Notes under the pieces: model-generated
Seen by the model: only the letters and a program-made list of their open reading frames with translations
Told to the model about the DNA's origin: nothing
Databases searched by the model: none
Part shown: in pieces, positions 8,582 through 16,630 of the stretch
Layout: each line of letters begins with the position of its first letter
Position numbering within the stretch: the stretch's first letter is position 1
Made by a program: the position numbers and the translations under genes
NCBI GenBank assembly: GCA_910822395.1
Contig: OU365335.1
Location: forward strand, 558,001-622,000
Direction: 5' to 3'
Length of the DNA stretch: 64,000 nt
From: Pseudoclavibacter triregionum
GTDB lineage: Bacteria; Actinomycetota; Actinomycetes; Actinomycetales; Microbacteriaceae

Positions 8582-9367
8582 ATGCTTGAGCAGTCAGTCA
8601 TCGAGTCCATCGCGGCGGAGCTCGCCGCGGCCGAGCGCGACAAGACGATCATCCCGCGCATCACCGCCCGCTACCCCGACGCGACCGTCGAGGACAGCTA
8701 CGCGATCCAGGGCGTGTGGCGCGACAAGGCGCTCGCCGAGGGCCGCCGCCTCGCCGGCCGCAAGATCGGCCTCACCTCGAAGGCGATGCAGGCCGCGACG
8801 GGCATCACCGAGCCCGACTACGGCGTGATGTTCGCCGACACGGTCTACGAGAGCGGCGCGGTCATCGAGCACGCCCAGTTCTCGAACGTCCGCATCGAGG
8901 TCGAGCTCGCCTTCGTGCTCAAGGAGCCGCTCGAGGGGCCGAACTGCACGCTCTTCGACGTGCTCCGCGCGACCGAGTACGTCACCCCCGCGCTCGAGAT
9001 CCTCAACTCGCACATCGAGCTCGAGGGCCGCACGATCGTCGACACGATCTCTGACAACGCGGCCTACGGCGGCATGGTGCTCGGCGGCAACCCGATGCGC
9101 CCGGACGACATCGACCTGCGCTGGGTCTCGGCGCTCCTCTACAAGAACGAGACGATCGAGGAGACCGGCGTCGCCGCGGGCGTCCTCAACCACCCGGGCA
9201 TGGGCGTCGCCTGGCTCGCGAACAAGTTCTCGCAGCACGGCGCGCGCCTCGAGGCGGGCGAGATCATCCTCGCCGGCTCGTTCACGCGCCCGATGTGGGT
9301 CGGCAAGGGCGACTCGGTCGTCTGCGACTACGGCCGGATGGGGACGGTCTCGTGCCGCTTCGTGTAG
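8582..9367 (+). CDS. hpaH: 2-oxo-hept-4-ene-1,7-dioate hydratase
   Basis: Adds water to 2-oxohept-4-ene-1,7-dioate, giving 4-hydroxy-2-oxoheptanedioate, the step before the HpaI aldolase. Length 261 residues, as usual for the HpaH/HpcG, MhpD-like hydratase family. Recognisable segments are GRKIGLTSKAMQAATGI, PDYGVMFADTVY, EVELAFVLKEPL with its metal-binding acidic residues, and the C-terminal GEIILAGSFTRPMWVGKGD. ATG 8582 was chosen over the overlapping ATG at 8578, which is in another frame; GGGAGA lies 8 nt upstream. It overlaps hpaI by 16 nt and so is translationally coupled to it. It diverges from the fru operon. Confidence 0.95.
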   Translation: MLEQSVIESIAAELAAAERDKTIIPRITARYPDATVEDSYAIQGVWRDKALAEGRRLAGRKIGLTSKAMQAATGITEPDYGVMFADTVYESGAVIEHAQFSNVRIEVELAFVLKEPLEGPNCTLFDVLRATEYVTPALEILNSHIELEGRTIVDTISDNAAYGGMVLGGNPMRPDDIDLRWVSALLYKNETIEETGVAAGVLNHPGMGVAWLANKFSQHGARLEAGEIILAGSFTRPMWVGKGDSVVCDYGRMGTVSCRFV

Positions 9368-10170
9368 AGCTCCCGCCCACCTTCGCGGACCGCCTTCGCG
9401 CGGATGGCCGCGACCGCGCCCTCGCGGGAATGTGGGTGTGCTCCGGCTCGCCGCTCATGGCCGAGATCGTCGCGGGCGGCGGCCTCGACTGGCTCATGAT
9501 CGACGCCGAGCACTCGCCGCTCGGCCTCGAGTCGATCCAGCACCAGCTCATGGCCGCGGCGCCGTACCCGACCATCCCGGTCGTGCGCGTGCCCGTGAAC
9601 GACGCCGTGCTCATCAAGCAGTACCTCGACCTCGGCGCGCAGAACCTCCTCGTCCCGATGGTGAACACGGCCGCCGAAGCCGAGCAGGCCGTCGCGGCGA
9701 TGCACTACCCGCCCCGCGGCATCCGCGGCGTCGGCTCGGCGCTCGCGCGCGGCGCCCGCTGGAACCGCGTGCCCGACTACCTCGCCCGCGCCTCCGAGCT
9801 CGTCTCGCTCACGGTGCAGATCGAGACGGCGCAGGCCGTCTCGAATGCGGCCGAGATCGCCGCGGTCGACGGCGTCGACGCGCTCTTCATCGGCCCGAGC
9901 GACCTCGCCGCCTCGATGGGCGTGCTCGGGCAGCAGGACCACCCCGACGTCGTCGCCGCGGTCGAGCAGACGATCAAGGCCGTGAAGGCCGCCGGCAAGC
10001 CCGTCGGCGTGAACGCCTTCGCGCCCGCGATGGCGAAGCGCTACCTCGAGGCCGGGGTCGACTTCATGCTCGTCGGCGCGGATGTCGCGGTCGTGGCGCG
10101 CGCGGCGGAGAAGTTCGCGGACGACTACTGCGCCGAGGCGCCCTCCGAGGGCGAGCGCGCGAGCTACTAG
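9352..10170 (+). CDS. hpaI: 4-hydroxy-2-oxo-heptane-1,7-dioate aldolase
   Basis: Class II, metal-dependent aldolase that splits 4-hydroxy-2-oxoheptanedioate into pyruvate and succinic semialdehyde. With GTG 9352 as start the protein has 272 residues. The catalytic His54 (IDAEHSP), the substrate Arg79 (VVRVPVN), and the metal ligands Glu158 (VQIETAQ) and Asp184 (GPSDLAASMG) are each offset by exactly nine from the known His45, Arg70, Glu149 and Asp175 of the E. coli enzyme. The start lies inside the end of hpaH; an earlier ATG at 9295 would add only an Arg-rich shadow of hpaH. A hairpin follows 60 nt after the stop. Confidence 0.95.
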   Translation: MPLRVELPPTFADRLRADGRDRALAGMWVCSGSPLMAEIVAGGGLDWLMIDAEHSPLGLESIQHQLMAAAPYPTIPVVRVPVNDAVLIKQYLDLGAQNLLVPMVNTAAEAEQAVAAMHYPPRGIRGVGSALARGARWNRVPDYLARASELVSLTVQIETAQAVSNAAEIAAVDGVDALFIGPSDLAASMGVLGQQDHPDVVAAVEQTIKAVKAAGKPVGVNAFAPAMAKRYLEAGVDFMLVGADVAVVARAAEKFADDYCAEAPSEGERASY

Positions 10171-10232
10171 GCATCCGGCGGCGGCACCTCCGGAGCCGCG
10201 ACCGAGCACGACGACACGACACGACACGAGAC

Positions 10233-10260
10233 GGACTCTCCGTCTCAGGCCGGAGAGTCC
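10233..10260 (+). terminator. hairpin after hpaI
   Basis: GGACTCTCCG (10233-10242) and CGGAGAGTCC (10251-10260) form a perfect 10-bp stem with an 8-nt loop, 62 nt after the hpaI stop. It follows a short ACGAC tandem run (10211-10229). There is no T-tract. Confidence 0.6.
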
Positions 10261-10321
10261 GGGCCGTTCCGGTCACGAATCGGGCACGGCCGATACGGGC
10301 AGGATGGCCTGCCCGGAAGCC

Positions 10322-10353
10322 CCCGCGATCCGCACGGCCGTGCGGATCGCGGG
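10322..10353. repeat. perfect 32-bp palindrome between hpaI and the transporter
   Basis: CCCGCGATCCGCACGG (10322-10337) is followed at once by its exact reverse complement to 10353. It sits 240 nt before the transporter ATG in a 422-nt gap. It may be a second terminator, or an operator of the downstream gene. The rest of the gap (10354-10592) shows nothing further except a local AT-rich patch near 10420-10455 that could hold a promoter. Confidence 0.7.
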
Positions 10354-10592
10354 CTCTCGAGACGCCCGGGATCGAGCGCATGAGCACGCGGATCTCGGCC
10401 CTCTTCGCCTCAGATATCTCACGAGCGAGAAAGAGACCTACCGTTCGGTTATCGCATCCAGTAAGCTCCCAGGCGCGGACGATGCGTCCGTGCGAGCCCA
10501 AGGCACGCCGAGCCCGACTGCGATCAGCGACGACGCACAGGAATCGGACTCGCCAGCGGCCGTTCCCGCGATTGATTGGACTCCCCCTTCTC

Positions 10593-12011
10593 ATGACCTC
10601 CACGACCGCGCCGGCGATGCCGCCGGCTGTCGCCTCGCCGGCCGAGCGCCGCCGCGTGCTCGCCGCGACCCTCGTCGGCACGACCGTCGAGTGGTACGAC
10701 TTCTTCATCTACGCCTTCATGGCGTCGCTGCTCTTCAACGAGCTCTTCTTCAAGCCGCTCGGCGAGACCGGCTCGACCCTCGTGTCGATGGCCTCGATCG
10801 GCCTGTCCTTCCTCTTCCGCCCGCTCGGCGCCTTCCTCGCCGGCCACTTCGGCGACAAGCTCGGCCGCAAGCCGGTCCTCATCGCGACGCTCATCCTCAT
10901 GGGCGCGGCGACGGCCCTCATCGGCCTCCTCCCGACCGGCTCCGAGTGGGTCACCTTCTCGGCCATCGCCCTCCTCGTGCTCCGCATCATGCAGGGCATC
11001 TCGGCGGGCGGCGAGTGGGGCGGCGCCATCCTCATGGCCGTCGAGACCGCTCCCCTCGGCTCGCGCAACCGCGCCGGCGCCTTCCCGCAGCTCGGCGTGC
11101 CGTTCGGCATGCTCATCGCCACGGGCATGCTCTCGGTCCTCCAGCTCACGCTCGGCAAGGAGCAGTTCGCGGCCTGGGGCTGGCGCATCGCGTTCCTCTT
11201 CTCGATCGTCCTCATCGTCATCGGCTACATCGTCCGCCGCGCGGTCGAGGAGTCGCCGGTCTTCAAGCAGATCGCCGAGTACGCGAAGAAGGAGACCGCC
11301 CCGATCGGCGTCGTCTTCAAGAAGCACTGGCTCCTCGTCATCCTCGCCGCGATCGTCTTCGCGGGCGACAACGCCGTCGGCTACATGCTCGTCGGCGGCA
11401 TCGTGAACAAGTACGCGTCGACCCCGCTCGACAAGGGCGGCGTCGTCGGCATGGACGGCGGCCAGGTCTCGCTGTTCATGAACCTGGCGGCGCTCTCCTG
11501 GGCGTTCTTCACCTACTTCGGCGCGTACCTCGCCGACAAGTGGTCGGCCAAGAAGGTCTTCATCGTCGGCTACATCCTCATGGCGATCTGCTCGGCCGCG
11601 CTCTTCCCGCTCGTGAAGATGGGCGCCGAGAACCCGATCTGGTTCGTCGTCGGCACCTGCCTCCTCGGCGTCCCGCTCGGCTTCTGCTATGGCCCGCTGT
11701 CGGCCTGGTACGCCGAGATCTTCCCGGCCTCGATCCGCTTCTCGGGCGTCTCGATCACCTACGCCATCGGCTCGATCATCGGCGGCGCCTTCGCCCCGCT
11801 CATCGTCCAGGCGATCTTCCAGGCCACGAAGAACGACTGGGTCGGCGCCGCGATGTACCTCGTCGGCATGTCGGTCCTCGGCCTCATCGGGTCGATCGCC
11901 CTCCGCGACCGCGACGGCATCCCGCTCGGCGCGGACATGGAGAACTCCGGCAAGTGGGAGACCTGGAAGCCGGGCGACCCGGTGCCGGCCGGCGTCAACC
12001 CGGTCCACTAG
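10593..12011 (+). CDS. MHS-family (major facilitator) carboxylate or aromatic acid transporter
   Basis: A 472-residue, 12-helix transporter of the metabolite:H+ symporter subfamily, related to ShiA, KgtP and ProP. The hallmark start of helix 1, LVGTTVEWYDFFIYAFMAS, is present, as are GDKLGRKPVL in loop 2-3, GGEWGGAILMAVE in helix 4, and ASIRFSGVSITYAIGSIIGG in the second half. The C-terminus is a short hydrophilic tail. Its position after hpaH-hpaI and before the P450 genes suggests uptake of hydroxyphenylacetate or another aromatic acid, but the substrate cannot be read from sequence. No clear Shine-Dalgarno precedes ATG 10593; it is chosen because the family N-terminus starts about 20 residues later. 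Confidence 0.88.
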   Translation: MTSTTAPAMPPAVASPAERRRVLAATLVGTTVEWYDFFIYAFMASLLFNELFFKPLGETGSTLVSMASIGLSFLFRPLGAFLAGHFGDKLGRKPVLIATLILMGAATALIGLLPTGSEWVTFSAIALLVLRIMQGISAGGEWGGAILMAVETAPLGSRNRAGAFPQLGVPFGMLIATGMLSVLQLTLGKEQFAAWGWRIAFLFSIVLIVIGYIVRRAVEESPVFKQIAEYAKKETAPIGVVFKKHWLLVILAAIVFAGDNAVGYMLVGGIVNKYASTPLDKGGVVGMDGGQVSLFMNLAALSWAFFTYFGAYLADKWSAKKVFIVGYILMAICSAALFPLVKMGAENPIWFVVGTCLLGVPLGFCYGPLSAWYAEIFPASIRFSGVSITYAIGSIIGGAFAPLIVQAIFQATKNDWVGAAMYLVGMSVLGLIGSIALRDRDGIPLGADMENSGKWETWKPGDPVPAGVNPVH

Positions 12012-12050
12012 GACGGCCGGTCTCCGGACCGCACCCGCAGCACCCTGCAT

Positions 12051-12082
12051 CGAGGGCCCGAGCGATGCCGCTCGGGCCCTCG
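12051..12082 (+). terminator. hairpin after the MHS transporter
   Basis: CGAGGGCCCGAGCG (12051-12064) pairs perfectly with 12069-12082 across the loop ATGC. It lies 40 nt after the transporter stop. Confidence 0.75.
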
Positions 12083-12136
12083 GTCCGTTCCGGGCGCGCC
12101 GGCCTCGCGCAGCTCGCCGCGGCACCGCCACGCAAG

Positions 12137-12190
12137 TGCGCGAAATACGGGGGTCCGGGGGATACCCCCCGGACCCCCGTATTTCGCGCA
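12137..12190. repeat. palindromic repeat family A, copy 1 (likely bidirectional terminator)
   Basis: A perfect 25-bp stem with a 4-nt loop (ATAC at 12162-12165). Arms begin TGCGCGAAATACGGGGGTCC. Extending outward gives an imperfect AAG/GTT pair. It lies between the convergent transporter and LysR genes. Copies 2 and 3 are at 16212 and 51356. Confidence 0.85.
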
Positions 12191-12231
12191 GTTCGGTGGG
12201 GCCATCGCGCGGCCGTCGGAAGCGGCCGCGG

Positions 12232-13143
12232 CTAGGGGTGAGCGCGGGCGGCGTCGGCGGCGATGGCGACGAGGGTGCGCAGGCGCGGCGAGCGCGCCGC
12301 GGCGCCGGAGCGGACGGCCGCGACGAGGCTGATGGCGCCCGGCTCGCCGTCCGCGAGCTCGATCGGCACTGCCGCCACCGGCCGCCCCGACTCCGTCACG
12401 TCGCTCGCGGGCACCTGGTAGACGAGCGACCAGCCGAGCCCCTCCCCCACGAGCGAGCGCACGAGCTCGAAGTGGTGGGTGCTCAGCCGCGTCGGCGGCG
12501 CGATGCCCGCGCGGGCGAAGAGCGCCGCGGTGTTCTGCGAGCTCGGGTGGTAGTCGAAGCGCACGAACGGCTCGTCCGCGAGCTCGGACAGGCGCACCGA
12601 GCGCCGCTCGGCGAGCGGATGCCCGTCTGGCAGCAGCGCGTGCGGCCGCCGGGTCGCGATGGGCCGCGCGGCGAGCTCCGGCCCGAGGTCGACGTCGTAG
12701 ACGAGCGCGACATCGAGCTCGCCCTCGCGGAGCGCTCGGAGCAGCTCGTCGTGCTCGTCGTCGACGATCCGCACGCTCGCCTCGGGGTGCTCGGCGTCGA
12801 GGCGGGCGAGGATGCGCGGCAGCAGCGTGCCCGCGAACGGCCCGTAGACGCCGATCGAGACCGGGCCGGCGAGCCCCTGCTCGGAGCCGATCCGCTCCAG
12901 CTCGCGGCTCGCCTCGAGGATGGTCCGCGCCCGCTCGAGCGCGATGCGCCCATCGGCCGCGATGGTCGCGCCGTGCGCGCGGCGACGCACGAGCAGCGCG
13001 ACGCCGAGCGCCCGCTCGAGCTCGCCGAGGGCCGCCGCGATCGTCGACTCCGAGACGTGGCAGGCGCGCGCCGCGCCCGCGATCGAGCCGGCCTCCGCGA
13101 CGGCGTCGAAGTACTCGAGCTGGCGCAGGGTGAAGCTCAGCAT
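12232..13143 (-). CDS. LysR-type transcriptional regulator, divergent from the P450 operon
   Basis: A 303-residue LTTR. The N-terminal HTH (5-64) reads LRQLEYFDAVAEAGSIAGAA then a recognition helix around CHVSESTIAAAL. The effector domain starts with PVSIGVYGPFAGTLLPRIL and shows the usual VDVALVYD-like segment (ELDVALVYDVDLGPEL). It is divergent from the P450 gene with 159 nt between, and that gap holds a two-site repeat suited to LTTR binding, so it probably activates the P450, ferredoxin and reductase genes in response to an aromatic effector. It converges on the MHS transporter. ATG 13143 gives the standard LTTR N-terminus. Confidence 0.9.
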   Translation of the reverse strand: MLSFTLRQLEYFDAVAEAGSIAGAARACHVSESTIAAALGELERALGVALLVRRRAHGATIAADGRIALERARTILEASRELERIGSEQGLAGPVSIGVYGPFAGTLLPRILARLDAEHPEASVRIVDDEHDELLRALREGELDVALVYDVDLGPELAARPIATRRPHALLPDGHPLAERRSVRLSELADEPFVRFDYHPSSQNTAALFARAGIAPPTRLSTHHFELVRSLVGEGLGWSLVYQVPASDVTESGRPVAAVPIELADGEPGAISLVAAVRSGAAARSPRLRTLVAIAADAARAHP

Positions 13144-13221
13144 CCGCCTCCGCTCCCCTCGTCATGGCGTCCGCGTCGTCGCGCGGCGGCGAGGCCCGCC
13201 TCGACAGCATCATCGCCTGAA

Positions 13222-13261
13222 CCGAGGATATCCCTCGGAAACCTTCGCTTATCCCGCGGAA
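13222..13261. promoter_or_regulatory. candidate LysR operator in the lysR-P450 divergent gap
   Basis: CCGAGG (13222-13227) and CCTCGG (13233-13238) form an inverted repeat around ATATC. The sequence TATCCCTCGGAA (13229-13240) recurs as TATCCCGCGGAA (13250-13261), 21 bp on, which places the two copies on one face of the helix. This is the arrangement expected for recognition and activation sites of an LTTR upstream of the P450 start at 13303. Confidence 0.55.
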
Positions 13262-13302
13262 GCGTCGCTGGCAGGCTCATCCCAACGACGAAGGAGTCGC
13301 CC

Positions 13303-14499
13303 ATGACCATCGAACTCGCCCCCGGCACCCCCGTCTCGGAGGTCACGCTCGAGGAGCTGCACCGCGACCCGTTCCCCGCCCTCGCCCGCTTCCGCGAGGA
13401 CACCCCGGTCGTCTACGTCCCGGCCGCGAAGCGGTTCTTCGTGACCCGCTACGAGGACGTCCACCGCGTCGACAACGACCCCGACACCTTCTCGGCCGAC
13501 GAGACCGACTCGCTCATGAAGCGCTCGATGGGCCACTCGATGCTCCGCAGGGACGACCCGGCCCACGCCGTCCAGCGCGCGAGCTACGGCAACGTGCTCA
13601 AGCCCAAGGCGATCACCCAGACGTGGATGGCGGTGTTCCGGGAGTCCTTCGAGCGCTACCTGGCGGACCTCCTCGCCGCGGGCCCCGGCGTCGACCTTGT
13701 GAGCGTCTTCGCCGGCCCTTACGCCGCCGAGAACCTCCGCCGCATCATGGGCTTCGAGAACGCGACGGCGGACGACATGATCCGCTGGAGCCAGACGATG
13801 ATCAACGGCACCGGCAACTACGCCGACGACCCCGAGGTGTGGGCGCTCGCGAAGCGCAGCTCCGAGGAGGTCGATGTCGCGCTCGACGAGATGATCGAGC
13901 GCGTGCGCCGCGAGCCCGACGAGTCGCTCATCTCGCAGATCGTCCACGGCGCCCACGGCGACGTGACCCTCGAGGACACGCGCGCGAACCTCAAGATGTC
14001 CATCGGCGGCGGCATCAACGAGCCCCGCGACGCCCTCACCACCGCGCTCCACGCGCTCTTCCAGCACCGCGACCAGCTCGAGCAGGTCCTCGCCGACCCG
14101 AGCCTGTGGAAGCAGACCATGGAGGAGGCCGTGCGCTGGATCGCCCCGATCGGGATGTACCCGCGCCAGACGACCCGCGAGGTCGAGCTCGGCGGCGTGC
14201 TGCTGCCCGCGGGCGCGAAGCTCGGCGTCGTCGCCCTCTCGGCGAACCGCGACGAGACGGCCTTCGAGCGAGCGAGCGAGTTCGACGTCTTCCGCGAGAA
14301 GAAGCCCCACCTCGCCTTCGGCGGCGGCATCCACTTCTGCGCCGGCGCCTGGATCGCCCGCGCCGAGGTCGGGCAGGTCGCGCTGCCGGGCCTGTTCGAG
14401 CGGCTCCCGAACCTTCGCCCCGACCCGGACCAGGAGGCGCAGGTCGCCGGCTGGGTGTTCCGCGGGATGACGTACCAGCCGGTCGTCTGGGACGCGTAG
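13303..14499 (+). CDS. cytochrome P450, CYP255/GcoA-like
   Basis: Soluble bacterial P450 of 398 residues. The haem-binding loop is HLAFGGGIHFCAG with axial Cys346. The EXXR pair is in EEAVRW, and the PERF-like region is in DVFREKKP. The I-helix reads IGGGINEPRDALTTAL: the acid (Glu240) is present but the usual Thr is replaced by Pro241. From memory this EP pair, the N-terminus VSEVTLEELHRDPF and the end WVFRGMTYQPVVWDA resemble GcoA (CYP255), the guaiacol O-demethylase. A Shine-Dalgarno AAGGAG lies 6 nt before ATG 13303. It is the first gene of an operon with ferredoxin and reductase. Likely O-demethylation or hydroxylation of a small aromatic compound; the substrate is not known. Confidence 0.88.
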   Translation: MTIELAPGTPVSEVTLEELHRDPFPALARFREDTPVVYVPAAKRFFVTRYEDVHRVDNDPDTFSADETDSLMKRSMGHSMLRRDDPAHAVQRASYGNVLKPKAITQTWMAVFRESFERYLADLLAAGPGVDLVSVFAGPYAAENLRRIMGFENATADDMIRWSQTMINGTGNYADDPEVWALAKRSSEEVDVALDEMIERVRREPDESLISQIVHGAHGDVTLEDTRANLKMSIGGGINEPRDALTTALHALFQHRDQLEQVLADPSLWKQTMEEAVRWIAPIGMYPRQTTREVELGGVLLPAGAKLGVVALSANRDETAFERASEFDVFREKKPHLAFGGGIHFCAGAWIARAEVGQVALPGLFERLPNLRPDPDQEAQVAGWVFRGMTYQPVVWDA

Positions 14500-14623
14500 C
14501 GGGGCTGCGACTCCGCCTGTGCCAGCGCCTGGGCCTTCCCCCGCCGCCGGCGCCTCCTCCCTCAGCCATCCGGCGCCGCCCCATGACGCGGCCGCGCCCA
14601 TCCACCAGAAACGAACCATCACC

Positions 14624-14944
14624 ATGCCCAAGATCACCTACCTCCATCCCTCCGGCGAGCGCGAGACGCTCGAGGTCGCCGAGGGCACCTCGGTCATGCG
14701 CGCGGCGCTCGAGCACTCCGTCGACGGAATCGTCGGCGAGTGCGGCGGCCAGCTCATGTGCGCCACCTGCCACTGCTTCGTCGACGGCCCGCTCGGCGAG
14801 GGCGCCGAGCGCTCGGACGACGAGGAGGAGATGCTCGAGTGCACCTCCGAGCCCGCGACCGCGCGCAGCCGCCTGAGCTGCCAGCTCGTCGCCGGTCGCG
14901 ACTTCGATGAGCTCGAAGTCGAGCTGCCCCAGTCGCAGGTCTAG
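14624..14944 (+). CDS. 2Fe-2S ferredoxin, putidaredoxin/rhodocoxin type
   Basis: A 106-residue adrenodoxin-type ferredoxin. The cluster ligands are Cys40, Cys46, Cys49 and Cys86, in the pattern C-x5-C-x2-C-x36-C (ECGGQLMCATCHCF and LSCQL). An acidic patch, SDDEEEMLE, which docks the reductase and P450 in this class, lies at 64-72. It is placed between the P450 and the reductase, with the reductase start 2 nt after its stop, so it is the electron carrier of this three-part system. ATG 14624 begins the family N-terminus; the 124-nt gap after the P450 has no terminator. Confidence 0.93.
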   Translation: MPKITYLHPSGERETLEVAEGTSVMRAALEHSVDGIVGECGGQLMCATCHCFVDGPLGEGAERSDDEEEMLECTSEPATARSRLSCQLVAGRDFDELEVELPQSQV

Positions 14945-14946
14945 CG

Positions 14947-16179
14947 GTGGACATCGTCATCCTCGGCGCCGGCCATGCGGGCGTCCAGGCGGCGGACTCG
15001 CTGCGCGAAGAGGGCGTCGAGGGCCGGATCGTCCTCGTCGAGCGCGATCTCGCGCTGCCGTACCAGCGCCCGCCGCTCTCGAAGGACGGACTGGCGGGCG
15101 GCCTCGACCCGCTGCCGCTCCGAGGCGCCGAGTGGTACGGGGATCGCGGCGTCGAGCTGCGGCTCGGCGTGGAGGCGCTCGGCATCGACGTCGACGCGCG
15201 GAAGGTCGTCACCTCGGCAGGGACGATCGCGTACGACGAGCTCGTCCTCGCGACGGGCGCGGCGGCGCGGCCCTTCGGGGGGCCGGGTGCCGGGCTGAGG
15301 GGCGTGCACGCGCTCCGCACGGCCTCGGACGCCTCGGCGCTACGCGACGCGCTCGAGACCGCCTCGCGCGCCGTCGTCATCGGAGCCGGGTACATCGGGC
15401 TCGAGTTCGCGGCGGTCGCGGCGGCTCGCGGGCTCGACGTGACCGTCGTGGCGCGGAGCGGGCGGATCCTCCGGCGCTCGGCGTCGGCGCCGGTGGCCGC
15501 ACGCCTGGCCTCGGGTCTCAAGGGGCTCGGGGCGCGGCTCGCGCTCGGCTCGACGCCGGTCGAGCTCGTGGCGGACGCCTCGGGCGAGGCCGTCGCCGGC
15601 GTCAGGCTCGAGTCGGGCGAGCTGCTCCCCGCGGATCTCGTCGTCGTCGGCATCGGGATCGCGGAGCCGGGCCATCTCGCCGCGGCAGCGGGCTTCGACG
15701 AGCCGTCCGGCGTGCGGGTCGACGCCGAGTTCCGGACCTCCGCGCCGGGAGTGCGGGCGATCGGCGACCTCGCGGTGTTCCCCTCGCCCCTCGACGGCGC
15801 GATGATCCGCGTCGAGAGCGTGCAGCACGCGGGCGACTCGGCCCGCTGCGTCGCGCGCTCGATCGCGGGGCGCGGCTCGGCGTACGACGCGACGCCGTGG
15901 TTCTGGAGCGTGCAGGGCGGGCTCAAGCTGCAGACGGCGGGGATCGTCGGCGAGGGCCGAGATCTCGTCGTCCGCGGCGATCTCGAGGGCAAGTTCAGCG
16001 TCTTCGCCTTCGAGGGGTCGCGACTCGCGAGCGTCGAGTCGATCGCCTCTCCGGCCGACCACCTCGCCGGCCGCGCGCTCGTCGCCGCAGGCGGCGGCGG
16101 GCTCACGCGCGAGCAGGCCGCGGACCCGGGCTTCGATCTCCGCGGCTTCGCGAAGGGGCTCGCGGCTCCTGCGGCCTAG
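14947..16179 (+). CDS. FAD-dependent ferredoxin reductase
   Basis: NAD(P)H:ferredoxin reductase of 410 residues, of the putidaredoxin reductase, rhodocoxin reductase type. FAD-binding GxGxxG is at the N-terminus (VILGAGHAGVQAADSLR), followed by LPYQRPPLSKDGL; the NADH-binding Rossmann motif is VVIGAGYIGLEFAAV near residue 145, and the second FAD contact is VRAIGDLAVF. The C-terminal reductase domain follows with ATPWFWSVQGGLKLQ. The start is GTG 14947, 2 nt after the ferredoxin stop. It passes electrons to the ferredoxin for the P450. A family A palindrome follows. Confidence 0.93.
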   Translation: MDIVILGAGHAGVQAADSLREEGVEGRIVLVERDLALPYQRPPLSKDGLAGGLDPLPLRGAEWYGDRGVELRLGVEALGIDVDARKVVTSAGTIAYDELVLATGAAARPFGGPGAGLRGVHALRTASDASALRDALETASRAVVIGAGYIGLEFAAVAAARGLDVTVVARSGRILRRSASAPVAARLASGLKGLGARLALGSTPVELVADASGEAVAGVRLESGELLPADLVVVGIGIAEPGHLAAAAGFDEPSGVRVDAEFRTSAPGVRAIGDLAVFPSPLDGAMIRVESVQHAGDSARCVARSIAGRGSAYDATPWFWSVQGGLKLQTAGIVGEGRDLVVRGDLEGKFSVFAFEGSRLASVESIASPADHLAGRALVAAGGGGLTREQAADPGFDLRGFAKGLAAPAA

Positions 16180-16211
16180 CCGCCCGCTTCCCTACCGCGC
16201 CTGCCCCACCT

Positions 16212-16274
16212 AACTGCGCGAAATGCGGGGGTCCGAGGGGATATCCCCCTCGGACCCCCGCATTTCGCGCAGTT
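16212..16274. repeat. palindromic repeat family A, copy 2 (likely bidirectional terminator)
   Basis: Near-perfect 63-bp palindrome, arms beginning AACTGCGCGAAATGCGGGGG, centre GGGGATATCCCC, with a single extra C in the right arm. It lies between the reductase gene and the convergent tRNA-Ser. Against copy 1 the stem changes A-T to G-C at arm position GAAA(T)(A/G)CG on both sides. Confidence 0.85.
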
Positions 16275-16328
16275 GCGTGAGGGGACCACGGGCTCACGCG
16301 CGCGCCGAGGGCCGCGGGCGCATGACGA

Positions 16329-16370
16329 AGGCCCCCGACTCCCGCGGAATCTCGCGGAACTCGGGGGCCT
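16329..16370 (-). terminator. terminator of tRNA-Ser
   Basis: AGGCCCCCGA (16329-16338) pairs with TCGGGGGCCT (16361-16370), with an inner CCGCG/CGCGG stem. It begins 6 nt downstream of the tRNA 3' end on the minus strand. Confidence 0.65.
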
Positions 16371-16375
16371 CGTGG

Positions 16376-16466
16376 TGGCGGTGACGGTGGGATTTGAACC
16401 CACGGTAGGGGGTTGCCCTACACGACTTTTCGAGAGTCGCACCTTCGGCCGCTCGGACACGTCACC
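16376..16466 (-). tRNA. tRNA-Ser(CGA)
   Basis: Read on the minus strand: acceptor GGTGACG with GTCACC, long variable arm GTAGGGCAACCCCCTAC, anticodon loop CTCGAAA giving anticodon CGA, T-loop TTCAAAT, and an encoded 3' CCA after discriminator G. All class II tRNA-Ser features are present. Confidence 0.95.
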
Positions 16467-16569
16467 GTCGTCCATCATAAGCAGGTCGAAGATGCCGGGG
16501 CAAGTCGGGGTTTCGAGGGGGGGCGCCGGCGGGCGTGTCGGAGGGCCTGGGGGTCGGATGGCCTGGGGC

Positions 16570-16608
16570 GGTGGTTTCGAGGCGGCCTGCGGCCGCTCCC
16601 CAACCACC
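16570..16608. repeat. palindromic repeat family B, copy 1 (forward)
   Basis: Starts GGTGGTTTCGAGG and ends CCCCAACCACC, with GGCCTGCGGCC between. Forward means TTTCGAG on the left and CAACC on the right. It is paired with an inverted copy 22 nt on. Confidence 0.8.
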
Positions 16609-16630
16609 TCAGGCTCGGGACGCGCGCGCA

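Noticed and set aside
10064-10708. A 214-codon minus-strand frame across the hpaI-transporter gap
   Set aside because: It overlaps the 3' end of hpaI, has no ribosome-binding site and is Arg-rich throughout; two palindromes in it fit a non-coding gap better.
12137-12190. CRISPR-like array or direct-repeat cluster
   Set aside because: The palindromes of families A to H are dispersed kilobases apart, with no regular spacers and no cas genes in the window.
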